This document shows positions 35,330 to 43,658 of a stretch of DNA of 64,000 nucleotides, piece after piece (positions within the stretch are counted from its first letter, which is position 1; each line of letters begins with the position of its first letter). Both the position numbers and the translations under genes were made by a program. The stretch is from the NCBI GenBank assembly GCA_020641055.1, contig CP067345.1, positions 2,287,317 to 2,351,316 on the forward strand, read 5' to 3'. Below the pieces are notes generated by a model. It was not told the DNA's origin, did no database searches, and saw only the letters and a program-made list of their open reading frames with translations. The stretch is from Clostridioides sp. ES-S-0010-02 (GTDB taxonomy: Bacteria; Bacillota; Clostridia; Peptostreptococcales; Peptostreptococcaceae).

Positions 35330-36781
35330 TTATTCATACGCATACCATGTAAAACTTTCCCCGACTTTACAACGGTATATCGCATCACTTGCACCAGTAC
35401 GTGTATCACGATAAGTACGTAAAACAAAATTACTACTATCTGCACTTAGAACAAACATATGAGCATTAAAAAAATATTCACTACTCCTATCAACACGACC
35501 AACAGAAGTAAATCTGTTTAGATTATTAACAGCATAAAAGTTTAAATCATAACTACCATCGTGAAGAATAATTTTTTCAACAATGATAAAACTAGGAGTA
35601 AAATTTAGATTAATAGGAACAGTAAGACTTCTCGCATAGTCACTACTAGCCGAATATCGTGAGTAAAAATTGTCATAATCATTTTGAGTAAAAGTATAAG
35701 TACCTTTAGCCCATTTTTTACGTTGACTAAGCTGATTATTCAATTCAGTTATCCTATTTTGCAACTCCTGCACACTAGCATCTGAACTGTCAAAAGAAGT
35801 TTTAATTTTCTCTGATAACTCCACAAGTGTATTATTTAAATTTGCTTCTATATTTTTAAGTGCTAAAGTATTTATAATACTTGTTTTTCCATTCTTAAAT
35901 CCTTCTCCAAGCTCTATCAATTTAGTTGATATGTCTTGCAAGGTTGCATCTGTTTGTAGTGGCATTATTTCTTTACTTATACTTAAAACTTTCTCAGCAG
36001 TTGCATTCTCTGAGTCTGTAGCTATTATTTTAAGTGTGTGTATTGCATTGTCTGTAAGTTCATAGTTTATTGTTTTCTCTGTTGTTAAATCTGTTGTTAT
36101 TGTTTCTTTTAACACATCATCTAAATACCACTCAATTTTACTTAAATTATTATCTGTGTCTATTACTGTAAATTTCGTAGAAGTTGAATTGTAAGAGGAT
36201 ACACTTAGTTTTGGTTTAGTATTTCCTTTTATAAATGAAACTACTTTAGTTAAAAATACCCCTCCATCGCTAGTGCTAAGTTCTATAGCTATATTGTTTC
36301 TAGATTTAAAACTTAATTTTGATAAATGTTCTTCTGTTAAATCTATAGTATAGTTTGAATCAGTTGTATTATACTTTTCACCTATAACAATATCATTTAA
36401 TTTATAAACTATTTTAAATCTAGTAGTAGGGTCACTGTCTGTTATTTTATAATTTATACTCTGAGCATAACTAATATAGCCTAAGTCATTACTTATAGAA
36501 ATTATAGGGTCTGGTATAAGTTCAATAGTTGTATCTTGCCGAATCGTACAATCCTTTATAATAATTTTTTCATTATATTCGCCACCTGCTAAATAATACG
36601 CTTCAAATGAATTAATAACATGCTTAGTTGTCTCAGGAATATTTATATTTTTAATATCACTTAAATTATAACTAGCATAATAATTTCTACTTTCAAGATA
36701 ACAAGGAGTAATGTGTATATCAGATTCAGAATAGCAACCCCTTCTTTTTTTAATAGTTCTTTCAATAACATAAAATTCCAA
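35330..36781 (-). CDS. Putative tail fibre / receptor-binding protein
   Basis: A 483-residue protein. The start is TTG, supported by GAGAGG 8 nt upstream. Repeated Ig-like beta domains fill residues about 95-270 (IVYKLNDIVIGEKYNTTDSN, IEWYLDDVLKETITTDLT). A coiled coil follows (about 320-350, LQNRITELNNQLSQRK), then a C-terminal domain ending GESFTWYAYE. Position downstream of the collar-like fibre gene and architecture suggest host-surface contact. The receptor is unknown; C. difficile myophages of this kind often use SlpA. Confidence 0.6.
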   Translation of the reverse strand: MEFYVIERTIKKRRGCYSESDIHITPCYLESRNYYASYNLSDIKNINIPETTKHVINSFEAYYLAGGEYNEKIIIKDCTIRQDTTIELIPDPIISISNDLGYISYAQSINYKITDSDPTTRFKIVYKLNDIVIGEKYNTTDSNYTIDLTEEHLSKLSFKSRNNIAIELSTSDGGVFLTKVVSFIKGNTKPKLSVSSYNSTSTKFTVIDTDNNLSKIEWYLDDVLKETITTDLTTEKTINYELTDNAIHTLKIIATDSENATAEKVLSISKEIMPLQTDATLQDISTKLIELGEGFKNGKTSIINTLALKNIEANLNNTLVELSEKIKTSFDSSDASVQELQNRITELNNQLSQRKKWAKGTYTFTQNDYDNFYSRYSASSDYARSLTVPINLNFTPSFIIVEKIILHDGSYDLNFYAVNNLNRFTSVGRVDRSSEYFFNAHMFVLSADSSNFVLRTYRDTRTGASDAIYRCKVGESFTWYAYE

Positions 36782-36798
36782 TTATTTCACCTCTCCTT

Positions 36799-37581
36799 CT
36801 ACATTGGTATTAGATTACTATTTACAGTTGATATAATACTAGTTCTATTATTTTTTACTTCTTGCATTACTTCTTTTAATGCTCCCTCTACATTATCGCT
36901 TTCAAATAAATTATCTGTATCTTTTATACTTGTTTTCTCTGCTGTTGTTTCTATACTATCTACACTAGTTTTTACCTCATTTAATGCACTAACTATATTT
37001 GTTTTATCTGTTGTTTCAAGTAGTGTTGTATCTCCTATTTTATTATTAATCTCTGTCTTAGCAGTTTCTAGATTGCTTGTTAACTCTGTTTTAGTTGTAT
37101 CTATTTTAGTGTTTACATCTTGTATATCTTTGAGTGTAGCTAAAACAACAGTTGGGTCTATTTTTAAATTTATACTTGCTGTATTAGACACAGCTAATAT
37201 AATTTTAATTAATATTTCTTTTACTGTTCCCGAATCCGGAGCAGGTTTATAAGTTTCAGGATAACTAGATACTGCTAAAAGTTGGTCTTTAGAGTCAAAT
37301 ATCCCTACTTCTCTAATTGTAAAGGTTCCAGTATCCCCAGTGATGGTCTTTTGAATAACTATCCAATTAGGATTTTTTTTATCTGCTTGAACATGCTCTA
37401 AGGTGCTTTCCCACACTACATTTTTAAGTGTTGTCTGAGTTTCCGTTGGAATATATGCACTTCCACCACCATCCCCAACTTTTATTTTTGCAAAATCAAC
37501 TCTAGTCCCAAGTGCTGTAGCATTTGCTATAGCCGCCTTACCTATTTCTGTAAGTAATGTATAATATTGTGTTTGTGCCAA
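36799..37581 (-). CDS. Phage tail fibre N-terminal (DUF3751-like) protein
   Basis: A 260-residue protein with a TTG start behind AGGAGG. The N-terminal part (QYYTLLTEIGKAAIANATAL, VDFAKIKVGDGGG, GTFTIREVGIFDSKDQLLAV) matches the baseplate-attaching domain of tail-collar fibres. The C-terminal half is a long coiled coil with threonine-rich heptads (NTKIDTTKTELTSNLETAKT). It probably links the baseplate to the receptor-binding protein. Confidence 0.82.
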   Translation of the reverse strand: MAQTQYYTLLTEIGKAAIANATALGTRVDFAKIKVGDGGGSAYIPTETQTTLKNVVWESTLEHVQADKKNPNWIVIQKTITGDTGTFTIREVGIFDSKDQLLAVSSYPETYKPAPDSGTVKEILIKIILAVSNTASINLKIDPTVVLATLKDIQDVNTKIDTTKTELTSNLETAKTEINNKIGDTTLLETTDKTNIVSALNEVKTSVDSIETTAEKTSIKDTDNLFESDNVEGALKEVMQEVKNNRTSIISTVNSNLIPM

Positions 37582-38199
37582 TTATATCACCTCCTGTTTA
37601 GGATATAATGTTACCCTTTCCGCACTTTTATTGTTTCCACTAGCAAATATCATTTCTCCAAAACATGTTATATCTTTAGGAGTATAAGGGTAGATTGTAA
37701 CTGTTTCTCCTGTACTAGCCATTGCTCCTGTATAAAGTCCATTTTGATTATATAAAATCATTTCAAATTTATGTTCTAAATGTGCTGGTTTTATTTCTTC
37801 TATTTTCTTATCTAATTCTAAAATAGTGTTATAACTGCAATTATTTGTTATAAAACTAAGTGTAAAACTAAATAGATTACTGAACACTTCTACATCAACA
37901 TTAGTCTTTGTATAAGCCTCTCCTATCGCTTTTATAACTTCTATTGTAGTTGTACCCTTGCCTCTCATCTTTGCTTTTATATTGCTTCTTCTATCTTCTA
38001 TACTTAAATCGAATCTATTTTTAATAGATAAAATATTTTCCCAGTAATCAAGTCCCCACGTTGCTGTATCCACAAAGCATTGGTCAAAAGTATCGTCGTA
38101 TGTTTCCCTAAGCATCTCTAGTTCTATGTCATAAGCATCTTGTATCTTTCTAGTAACATTATTGCTATAAAAAGAAGGTAGCTTATCAATTAATTTCAA
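37582..38199 (-). CDS. Tail protein XkdU-like (DUF2313, tail protein I)
   Basis: A 205-residue protein with a TTG start after GAGGTGG. LPSFYSNNVTRKIQDAYDIE and LDYWENILSIKNRFDLSIED with RRSNIKAKMRGKGTTTIEV match the YmfQ/XkdU baseplate wedge family. It ends exactly where the fibre gene begins. It assembles next to baseplate protein J. Confidence 0.85.
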   Translation of the reverse strand: MKLIDKLPSFYSNNVTRKIQDAYDIELEMLRETYDDTFDQCFVDTATWGLDYWENILSIKNRFDLSIEDRRSNIKAKMRGKGTTTIEVIKAIGEAYTKTNVDVEVFSNLFSFTLSFITNNCSYNTILELDKKIEEIKPAHLEHKFEMILYNQNGLYTGAMASTGETVTIYPYTPKDITCFGEMIFASGNNKSAERVTLYPKQEVI

Positions 38200-39249
38200 T
38201 TAAACCACCTCACTAAACTCAAGCGTCGTAACACTTGGGACTTTGTCTTCTTCAAAACTTATATTTTCAGCTCTATTATTTAAAAGTAAGTTACTAAAGT
38301 CATGTAGACCTTCTACACTTGCAAGTATTGCACTTACTTTAGTGTAAATTATTTCTTTATTAACATTTATTAAATAGTCATTAATACTTTCTAAGAAACT
38401 CTCTTTTACAAAATCTAGTGTATACCCTGCTTCTAGCTTTATAGTTGCACTTATGCTTATATTAAGTGATGAAGGTGTTGTGACTGTTAGTGTACATCCT
38501 ATTGGCATTTCTGCTTCGATATGTTCTCTACATTTAGTTATTATTTCTTCTTCAACAGCTTGATTATTTTGACCAAATAATAAAACCTTAACTGTCCCTG
38601 CTCCATCCCATCTTGGATATACTTTTGCATTATATACACCATCAACCTCTAAAGCCCATTCCTCATAGTGTGCTTTATTTCCACTTGTAGCTTGGTTTTT
38701 CTGTATTTTATAGAATCTTTCTTTTAATTCTTCGTCTGTTTCTATTTCTGTCCCACCTTGGAATGCTAAATTATTATAAATTTTAGTTATACCATTTATT
38801 TCGTCTTGTAGCTTAAATTCTGTGTTTGCAGGTATATTATATCTAATTCCGATTTCTAAAGCCTGTATAGGGCTTGTATTTTGTTCGATTTCCGAACCGA
38901 TTTCTATATCTTTGATTACTACGAATAATAGCTCATTGTAAGATATAGTAGTTCCGTTTTGGACTACTGTTCCAGCTTTTCCCTCGAATGTCACTTCCCC
39001 TGTAGCTTCTGTTCCTAGTTTTCTATACACTCCAAATTCATTTACTCGTTTATCTAAAAAATCATCGAAGTTATCTTCTATAAAAGCTTTCTTATGAAGA
39101 TATGAAAGTTCTATATAGAATTTTGCTAATTCACTATTAACAGGAGATACCATATCACTTAAAAAAGAACCCTCGCCTTTATAGATATTTAAATCTATAT
39201 TAGATAAGGTCCTATTTTTCACAACATCATATGTTTGGCTACTATACAT
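38200..39249 (-). CDS. Baseplate J-like protein (XkdT-like)
   Basis: I start at the ATG at 39249 (MYSSQTYDVVKNRTLSNIDL) because GGGAGG lies 9 nt upstream; a longer frame begins at 39267. The 349-residue protein contains GSFLSDMVSPVNSELAKFY and EDNFDDFLDKRVNEFGVYRK near the N terminus, then GTEIETDEELKERFYKIQKN and YPRWDGAGTVKVLLFGQNN. This is the order of baseplate J/gp47-type wedge proteins of contractile tails. Confidence 0.9.
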   Translation of the reverse strand: MYSSQTYDVVKNRTLSNIDLNIYKGEGSFLSDMVSPVNSELAKFYIELSYLHKKAFIEDNFDDFLDKRVNEFGVYRKLGTEATGEVTFEGKAGTVVQNGTTISYNELLFVVIKDIEIGSEIEQNTSPIQALEIGIRYNIPANTEFKLQDEINGITKIYNNLAFQGGTEIETDEELKERFYKIQKNQATSGNKAHYEEWALEVDGVYNAKVYPRWDGAGTVKVLLFGQNNQAVEEEIITKCREHIEAEMPIGCTLTVTTPSSLNISISATIKLEAGYTLDFVKESFLESINDYLINVNKEIIYTKVSAILASVEGLHDFSNLLLNNRAENISFEEDKVPSVTTLEFSEVV

Positions 39250-39670
39250 TAACTTCCACCTCCCCATAAATCGTGTTTATAGTTATGTCTACACTTAATA
39301 AATCATCTGTAAACCTTGTATTTACAACATTAACATCTAGTATATATGGATTAACTAGTAAAGACTCTTTTATATATCTAGATGCTTCACTTTCTGTAAG
39401 TCCTTTGCTATACTTTTGACCTATTAATTCAGATAGCTCTGTTCCATAATCCCACGAATATACCTCATGTTCATATCTATTAGTTTTAATACATTTATAC
39501 ACCCAGACCTTTATAGCCTCATTTCCTTCAACAATCTTAAAATCTCCATTTTCAATTATTGGTTCATCTTTTTCAAAATTCCAAGCTACTTCTCTGAATA
39601 ATTCTAACTCTTTTTCTTTTGATACTTCATAATCTGATGGCACTCCTATAAATGGGAATATTGTACTCAT
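39242..39670 (-). CDS. DUF2634 baseplate protein (XkdS-like)
   Basis: A 142-residue protein with KVWVYKCIKTNRYEHEVYSW and YGTELSELIGQKYSKGLTES, the DUF2634 signature, a gp25-like baseplate wedge component. Its stop overlaps the downstream gene start by 8 bp, and its start overlaps the DUF2577 stop by 1 bp. Confidence 0.87.
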   Translation of the reverse strand: MSTIFPFIGVPSDYEVSKEKELELFREVAWNFEKDEPIIENGDFKIVEGNEAIKVWVYKCIKTNRYEHEVYSWDYGTELSELIGQKYSKGLTESEASRYIKESLLVNPYILDVNVVNTRFTDDLLSVDITINTIYGEVEVNV

Positions 39671-39996
39671 TATAAACTCACCAGCTTACTTACAACAGCA
39701 AATTTATCACCTATTTTGAACATTATAACCATGTCATCAGGCTTAAAGGTATCTATAAATGGATTTTTTATTTCATGTTTATGTTCTTGACTTGTTTCTG
39801 TATCAAATAATTCTATCTGTCTATCAAGAATCCAACTATCTATTAAGATATCTTCTTTTTCTAATATAATGTCATTTGTTTCTATCTTTAAATCTGGTAA
39901 TTTCTCTTTAACTTTTCCAATAAAAAAAGAAGGTTCATTGTAATGCTTTCCTTCTTCTCTTATTATTCCTATAAATTCATTGATTGGATTAGCCAT
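39670..39996 (-). CDS. DUF2577 baseplate protein (XkdR-like)
   Basis: A 108-residue protein with VKEKLPDLKIETNDIILEKE and DTFKPDDMVIMFKIGDKFAV, matching DUF2577, a small OB-like protein between the hub and the gp25-like wedge in PBSX-type tails. RBS AAGGATGG is present. Confidence 0.85.
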   Translation of the reverse strand: MANPINEFIGIIREEGKHYNEPSFFIGKVKEKLPDLKIETNDIILEKEDILIDSWILDRQIELFDTETSQEHKHEIKNPFIDTFKPDDMVIMFKIGDKFAVVSKLVSL

Positions 39997-40013
39997 TGTT
40001 TCACCATCCTTTT

Positions 40014-41783
40014 TTATAAAAATCTTTTAGCTGTTACATAATTTTTAGTGTAATAACTACCACTTAACTTACTTATTTTTACTACATCACCACTATGTGG
40101 CGAATGAATAAATTCTCCATTTCCAATAAACATGCCAACATGGTCTATTGCTCCATTTGCTCCTTTGCTAGAAAAGAAAACTAAATCTCCTGGTTGTAAA
40201 CTTCCTTTACTTACTGCTTTACCTGCTTTTCCTTGGTCTTTTGATACTCTAGGAATACTTATGCCTATCTTTTTATAGCACCACTGAGTAAACCCACTAC
40301 AATCAAAAGTATTCTCCCCAGTTGCCCCCCAAACATACTTACAACCTAATTTACTTTTTGCTATACTAATTAATTCTTTTGCCTTTCCTGTAGCATTTGT
40401 ATATCCTGTTCCATCTCCAATTATTATGCTTCCTTTTCTTCTTCCAAACTTGTTACATTCTTCTTTGCTAGACATTAGTATGTCTATCTTATATACTCCA
40501 TTTACAACTTTTATAACTCCACCTCTATCTGTAACTGTATATGTCTTGTTATCTATATTTGTACCTGGACACTTTGCTTGTATTTGTGTTTTAAATTTAA
40601 GTGCTTCGGGTGCGGCACAAGTATTATTGGATGGCACAAGTTTCTTTCCATCCATTTTTTGATATAGTCCACCTTCCATAGGGTCATTTGATGGATAGTA
40701 TGCTGAAAATTCTGCTTTTACTTCTTTACCATTTAGTGTACCTTCTCCATTCAAACTAGAACTTTCTTCCTTCTGTTCGTCCTGTCCTGCTGTCTTTTCA
40801 TCCATAATGTTTTGGAAGTTCAAATCTAAGTCTATCTCATAATTTCCAGAACTGTCCCAGTTATGTTTATCTGTATCTATATAAAATAACCCAACTAAAC
40901 CAGTATAAGAATCTTTTACCTTTACGCCTCTACCAGTTATACAACTTACATCGCCATACCCTTTTAAATTGCAAGTCTGTTCTATTCCTTTAAACTCACT
41001 TTCAACATCTACAGTATTATTTTCTTGTTGTTGTATAACTTTTTGCATTATTACTCCGACATCCTTAAAAATCTCATCATTGACCTTTTCACTAATTTTA
41101 TTACCATACTGGTCTACAACTAATACCTTGTTTTTTACATTCTCCATACTTTCTGAGAAGTTTGTATTTATAAGATTCATACCTTCTTCAAACATAACAT
41201 TTAATGTAACAGTTCCTTTTTCAATGATATTAAATTTATCTACATTAGACTCTATCATATACTTTTTTTTAGTTGTCTTACTAGCTTCTGTATATGCACT
41301 CATTATAGTATCGTAGCCAGTTACACCAATAAACATCTTCGTATATTTAACACCAGTTTTAGGTATGTTTCCTATTGCAAGTTTATTGTCATTAAAAACT
41401 TGTTTTGCAATATCTTCAACTAATTTATCTTTAAAATTATATGATACCTCGCTTTGAGTAAGTAAAAATCCCATGTCTTTTGATGTAAAGCTAATACTAG
41501 TATTACTGGAGTCTTTAGACCTGTTAATTATCATTCCTCGATAGATTTCTTTATCATCTACATAAAAACAAACTGTACTAGCTATAGGTATATCTATTTG
41601 CTTAAAATTAATATCAGAAGCTGACTGTACTATAGAAAACTCTAGTGTCCTTGATGGTGACTTATAATCACCTGACCATGTAATTTTTTCTACTATATCG
41701 GTTATGTTGTATATAGCTCCATTTTTTATATGGACCTGTAATTTTATATTATTGATTAAAATCACCTCACTTACTCTACACAT
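40014..41783 (-). CDS. Tail hub protein with DPBB/3D-like and NlpC/P60 peptidase domains
   Basis: A 589-residue fusion. Residues about 1-325 are an XkdQ/gp27-type hub (NGAIYNITDIVEKITWSGDY; LEFSIVQSASDINFKQIDIP). Then comes a 3D/barrel-like domain (about 345-450, FSAYYPSNDPMEGG, TVTDRGG, IDILM). The C-terminal NlpC/P60 domain (about 465-589) has its cysteine in FDCSGFTQW, histidine in IDHVGMFIGNG, and a third polar site at FIHSPHSG. It likely cuts peptidoglycan during DNA injection. The hairpin just upstream covers its likely RBS (GGTGGTG). Confidence 0.9.
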   Translation of the reverse strand: MCRVSEVILINNIKLQVHIKNGAIYNITDIVEKITWSGDYKSPSRTLEFSIVQSASDINFKQIDIPIASTVCFYVDDKEIYRGMIINRSKDSSNTSISFTSKDMGFLLTQSEVSYNFKDKLVEDIAKQVFNDNKLAIGNIPKTGVKYTKMFIGVTGYDTIMSAYTEASKTTKKKYMIESNVDKFNIIEKGTVTLNVMFEEGMNLINTNFSESMENVKNKVLVVDQYGNKISEKVNDEIFKDVGVIMQKVIQQQENNTVDVESEFKGIEQTCNLKGYGDVSCITGRGVKVKDSYTGLVGLFYIDTDKHNWDSSGNYEIDLDLNFQNIMDEKTAGQDEQKEESSSLNGEGTLNGKEVKAEFSAYYPSNDPMEGGLYQKMDGKKLVPSNNTCAAPEALKFKTQIQAKCPGTNIDNKTYTVTDRGGVIKVVNGVYKIDILMSSKEECNKFGRRKGSIIIGDGTGYTNATGKAKELISIAKSKLGCKYVWGATGENTFDCSGFTQWCYKKIGISIPRVSKDQGKAGKAVSKGSLQPGDLVFFSSKGANGAIDHVGMFIGNGEFIHSPHSGDVVKISKLSGSYYTKNYVTAKRFL

Positions 41784-41786
41784 ATA

Positions 41787-41833
41787 AAAACACCACCAAA
41801 AATGATAAAATATATCATGAGAGGAGGTGTTTT
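41787..41833. promoter_or_regulatory. Hairpin sequestering ribosome binding sites on both strands
   Basis: AAAACACCACC pairs with GGAGGTGTTTT (one mismatch) and an inner ATGATA/TATCAT pairs as well. On the plus strand the 3' arm holds the GGAGG of the gene at 41837. On the minus strand the 3' arm GGTGGTGTTTT is the RBS of the hub gene and is followed by TTTTTATAT. It may be a terminator, a translational switch, or both. Confidence 0.6.
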
Positions 41834-41836
41834 CAT

Positions 41837-42034
41837 ATGTATCATTTTGAAAATTTAAGTAATTACTGTTCTGTTATAGATAGACAAGTTTCTACTGATT
41901 CTAAATATTTTGAAACTCACACAAGCAATGATAAAAAACTAATTGATTTTAGTTGTTCACATTCAAATACTTGTAATTTATCAGATGAAAATAAATGTGA
42001 GTTACTTCAAAAAGCCCACAACAAATATAGATAA
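41837..42034 (+). CDS. Cysteine-containing small protein, antisense to the tail operon
   Basis: A 65-residue product starting MYHFENLSNYCSVIDRQVST with CSHSNTCNLSDENKCELL near the C terminus. GGAGG lies 9 nt before the ATG. It is the only plus-strand gene inside the 30-kb minus-strand late operon, and its stop abuts the stop of the gene at 42035. The cysteine spacing loosely recalls the two small cysteine proteins to its right. Real coding is likely; function unknown. Confidence 0.5.
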   Translation: MYHFENLSNYCSVIDRQVSTDSKYFETHTSNDKKLIDFSCSHSNTCNLSDENKCELLQKAHNKYR

Positions 42035-42277
42035 TTACTTTACTTTAAAATTTTTAAATGGAGATAATTTTAAATCAGTCAATTTACTTAACTTTAAAAA
42101 AGTATCCCAAAAATCTGATTCTCTATTATCTCCAAAACATTTATCTAAGTGTTTACACTCTGTACAAGGGAAAACTAAGTCTTTTTCGTTGTGCATGAAG
42201 CTTTTTATAGCTCCAATTTGTATAAACTTACCTATACAATACAAGTCTTTTTCTGAAAGTTTTATTTCTTCTTGCAT
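42035..42277 (-). CDS. Small cysteine-cluster protein, paralog 2
   Basis: An 80-residue protein: LSEKDLYCIGKFIQIGAIKS, then FPCTECKHLDKCFG, then FWDTFLKLSKLTDLKLSP. It is a clear paralog of the adjacent gene (42299-42571), sharing the EKDLYCI start, CxxC..C cluster and WDTF.KLSK ending. The cysteines could bind a metal. RBS AGAGG is present. Confidence 0.7.
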   Translation of the reverse strand: MQEEIKLSEKDLYCIGKFIQIGAIKSFMHNEKDLVFPCTECKHLDKCFGDNRESDFWDTFLKLSKLTDLKLSPFKNFKVK

Positions 42278-42298
42278 AATAACACCTCTTTCACATTT

Positions 42299-42571
42299 TT
42301 AATCTGTAAAACCTGCACCTGGACACATTCTTACTCCTGTAATTTTTGATAATTTTATGAATGTGTCCCAGTGTGCATAACCATATCCACTTTTAAAACA
42401 TTCTCTTTCATACTTACAAGTTTGGCAAGGGTCTAATATATCATGTTCTTCTCTAAAACATCTCTTTATAACGTTTATTTGAATATGTTTTGCTATACAA
42501 TATAAATCTTTTTCTGTCAAATCATCTTTTGTTAAACCATTACTTTGTGGTATTATTCTTACTTTCTCCAA
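42299..42571 (-). CDS. Small cysteine-cluster protein, paralog 1
   Basis: I start at the TTG at 42571 (GAGG 8 nt upstream), although an in-frame TTG at 42607 overlaps the LysM gene. The roughly 90-residue protein contains LTEKDLYCIAKHIQINVIKR, DPCQTCKYERECF and WDTFIKLSKITGVRMCPG. It pairs in tandem with its paralog at 42035. Four or five cysteines per protein suggest a zinc or Fe-S site. Family not recognised. Confidence 0.65.
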   Translation of the reverse strand: MEKVRIIPQSNGLTKDDLTEKDLYCIAKHIQINVIKRCFREEHDILDPCQTCKYERECFKSGYGYAHWDTFIKLSKITGVRMCPGAGFTD

Positions 42572-42585
42572 CTCTATCACCTCAT

Positions 42586-43227
42586 CTAAGGAATTATTAA
42601 CACCCAACCATCTTTTATAACGTCAGGATTTTTAATTAATTTTTTATTTGCATCATAAATCTTCTTCCACAAATCTCCATTTCCATAATATTTTTTTGCA
42701 AGTGACCAAAGACTGTCGCCTTTACCTACTTTATGAGTCTTTTGTTTATTTTTAACCTCAAATCCTTTCGTCAAAGGTAAATCAAGTTTTGAAGATAACT
42801 TATCATTTGAACTCGTATTGATTTTAGGTATCTGTATTCTTTTATACTCTTTTAAATTTAAAGTGAAATATACATCTCCTGTGCAGTCTTTTTCTTCATA
42901 TTTAAAACTGTCTATTATTACTTCCATATTTATATTTGTTTCTGTAACTGTAAACCTTAATATAAAGCCTTCATTCATCCATTTTTCAATTTTATTTACA
43001 CAGTCATAAGGCGAGGGAAAACCTGTATAATCACAAAAAGTATAGTCATTTTTGGGAAAGAAACTAGATATTTCTGTAGTTCTTAAGCCTACACCTCCAA
43101 ATACTGCAATTTCTCCTGTTTTCAAGATATTTGAGGTATTTACTATTGCTTTACTGTTTATCTCAAAAGAGCTTGGGAAAACAGGAAATCTAAAGGTGTC
43201 ATTTGCTTGTCTAATCCACATTTCCAA
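42586..43227 (-). CDS. LysM-domain tail protein (XkdP-like)
   Basis: A 213-residue protein with a TTG start behind AGGAGG. Residues 1-130 match the XkdP/gp53-like N-terminal part (FPVFPSSFEINSKAIVNTSN; VFGGVGLRTTEISSFFPKND). The C-terminal LysM (about 163-213) reads KTHKVGKGDSLWSLAKKYYG and WKKIYDANKKLIKNPDVI. It sits between tape measure and hub and joins tube to baseplate. Confidence 0.9.
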   Translation of the reverse strand: MEMWIRQANDTFRFPVFPSSFEINSKAIVNTSNILKTGEIAVFGGVGLRTTEISSFFPKNDYTFCDYTGFPSPYDCVNKIEKWMNEGFILRFTVTETNINMEVIIDSFKYEEKDCTGDVYFTLNLKEYKRIQIPKINTSSNDKLSSKLDLPLTKGFEVKNKQKTHKVGKGDSLWSLAKKYYGNGDLWKKIYDANKKLIKNPDVIKDGWVLIIP

Positions 43228-43312
43228 CTACATCACCTCCTTTCTAAAATATCTTTAAAGCTATACCACAGCTTTCTTAACATATATTCACTTCTTTTGA
43301 TTTTTCGTATTA

Positions 43313-43340
43313 AAAAACACCTACCCAAGTAAGTGTTTTT
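43313..43340 (-). terminator. Terminator after the 49-residue ORF
   Basis: AAAAACACCTAC pairs with GTAAGTGTTTTT (one mismatch, 4-nt loop); on the minus strand it is followed by TTAATACG. It sits inside the late operon and marks the accessory island's edge. Confidence 0.7.
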
Positions 43341-43359
43341 AATTTATAGAATTAATTTC

Positions 43360-43509
43360 TTATTTATACTTTGATTGTTTACAGTATTTATCTACTATTT
43401 GTTTGAAAACATAAAAGTCATGTTCATCTTTTTGTCTTAAAGTTTTTAGGTAAGAAATAAGATATTCCTTTTCCTCATTACATACATTATTTAGCAAGTT
43501 ATCTCCCAT
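43360..43509 (-). CDS. Small protein coupled to the antirepressor frame
   Basis: A 49-residue product starting MGDNLLNNVCNEEKEYLISY and ending DKYCKQSKYK. AAGGAGG lies 9 nt upstream. Its ATG overlaps the TAA that ends the antirepressor's extended frame (TAATG), a typical translational coupling. No family recognised. Confidence 0.65.
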   Translation of the reverse strand: MGDNLLNNVCNEEKEYLISYLKTLRQKDEHDFYVFKQIVDKYCKQSKYK

Positions 43510-43658
43510 TACATTACCTCCTTGTATACAACATGGAAATTCTTCTTCTCACCTGCAATTTTAATAGGTCTATTATTTTCATCTATCCATTTGCTAATCT
43601 TGTTTATTACACTTTCTGTATACTTATTTACAGTACCAGTCCAAGAACCATTTGTTTC
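43509..43658 (-). pseudogene. In-frame C-terminal extension of the antirepressor beyond an amber codon
   Basis: After the TAG at 43659-43661 the same frame continues without a stop for 49 codons (ETNGSWTGTVNKYTESVINK ... NFHVVYKEVM) to a TAA overlapping the next start. It has no start codon of its own. The antirepressor was probably about 281 residues long and has lost its tail to a nonsense mutation, unless the amber codon is read through. Confidence 0.6.
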
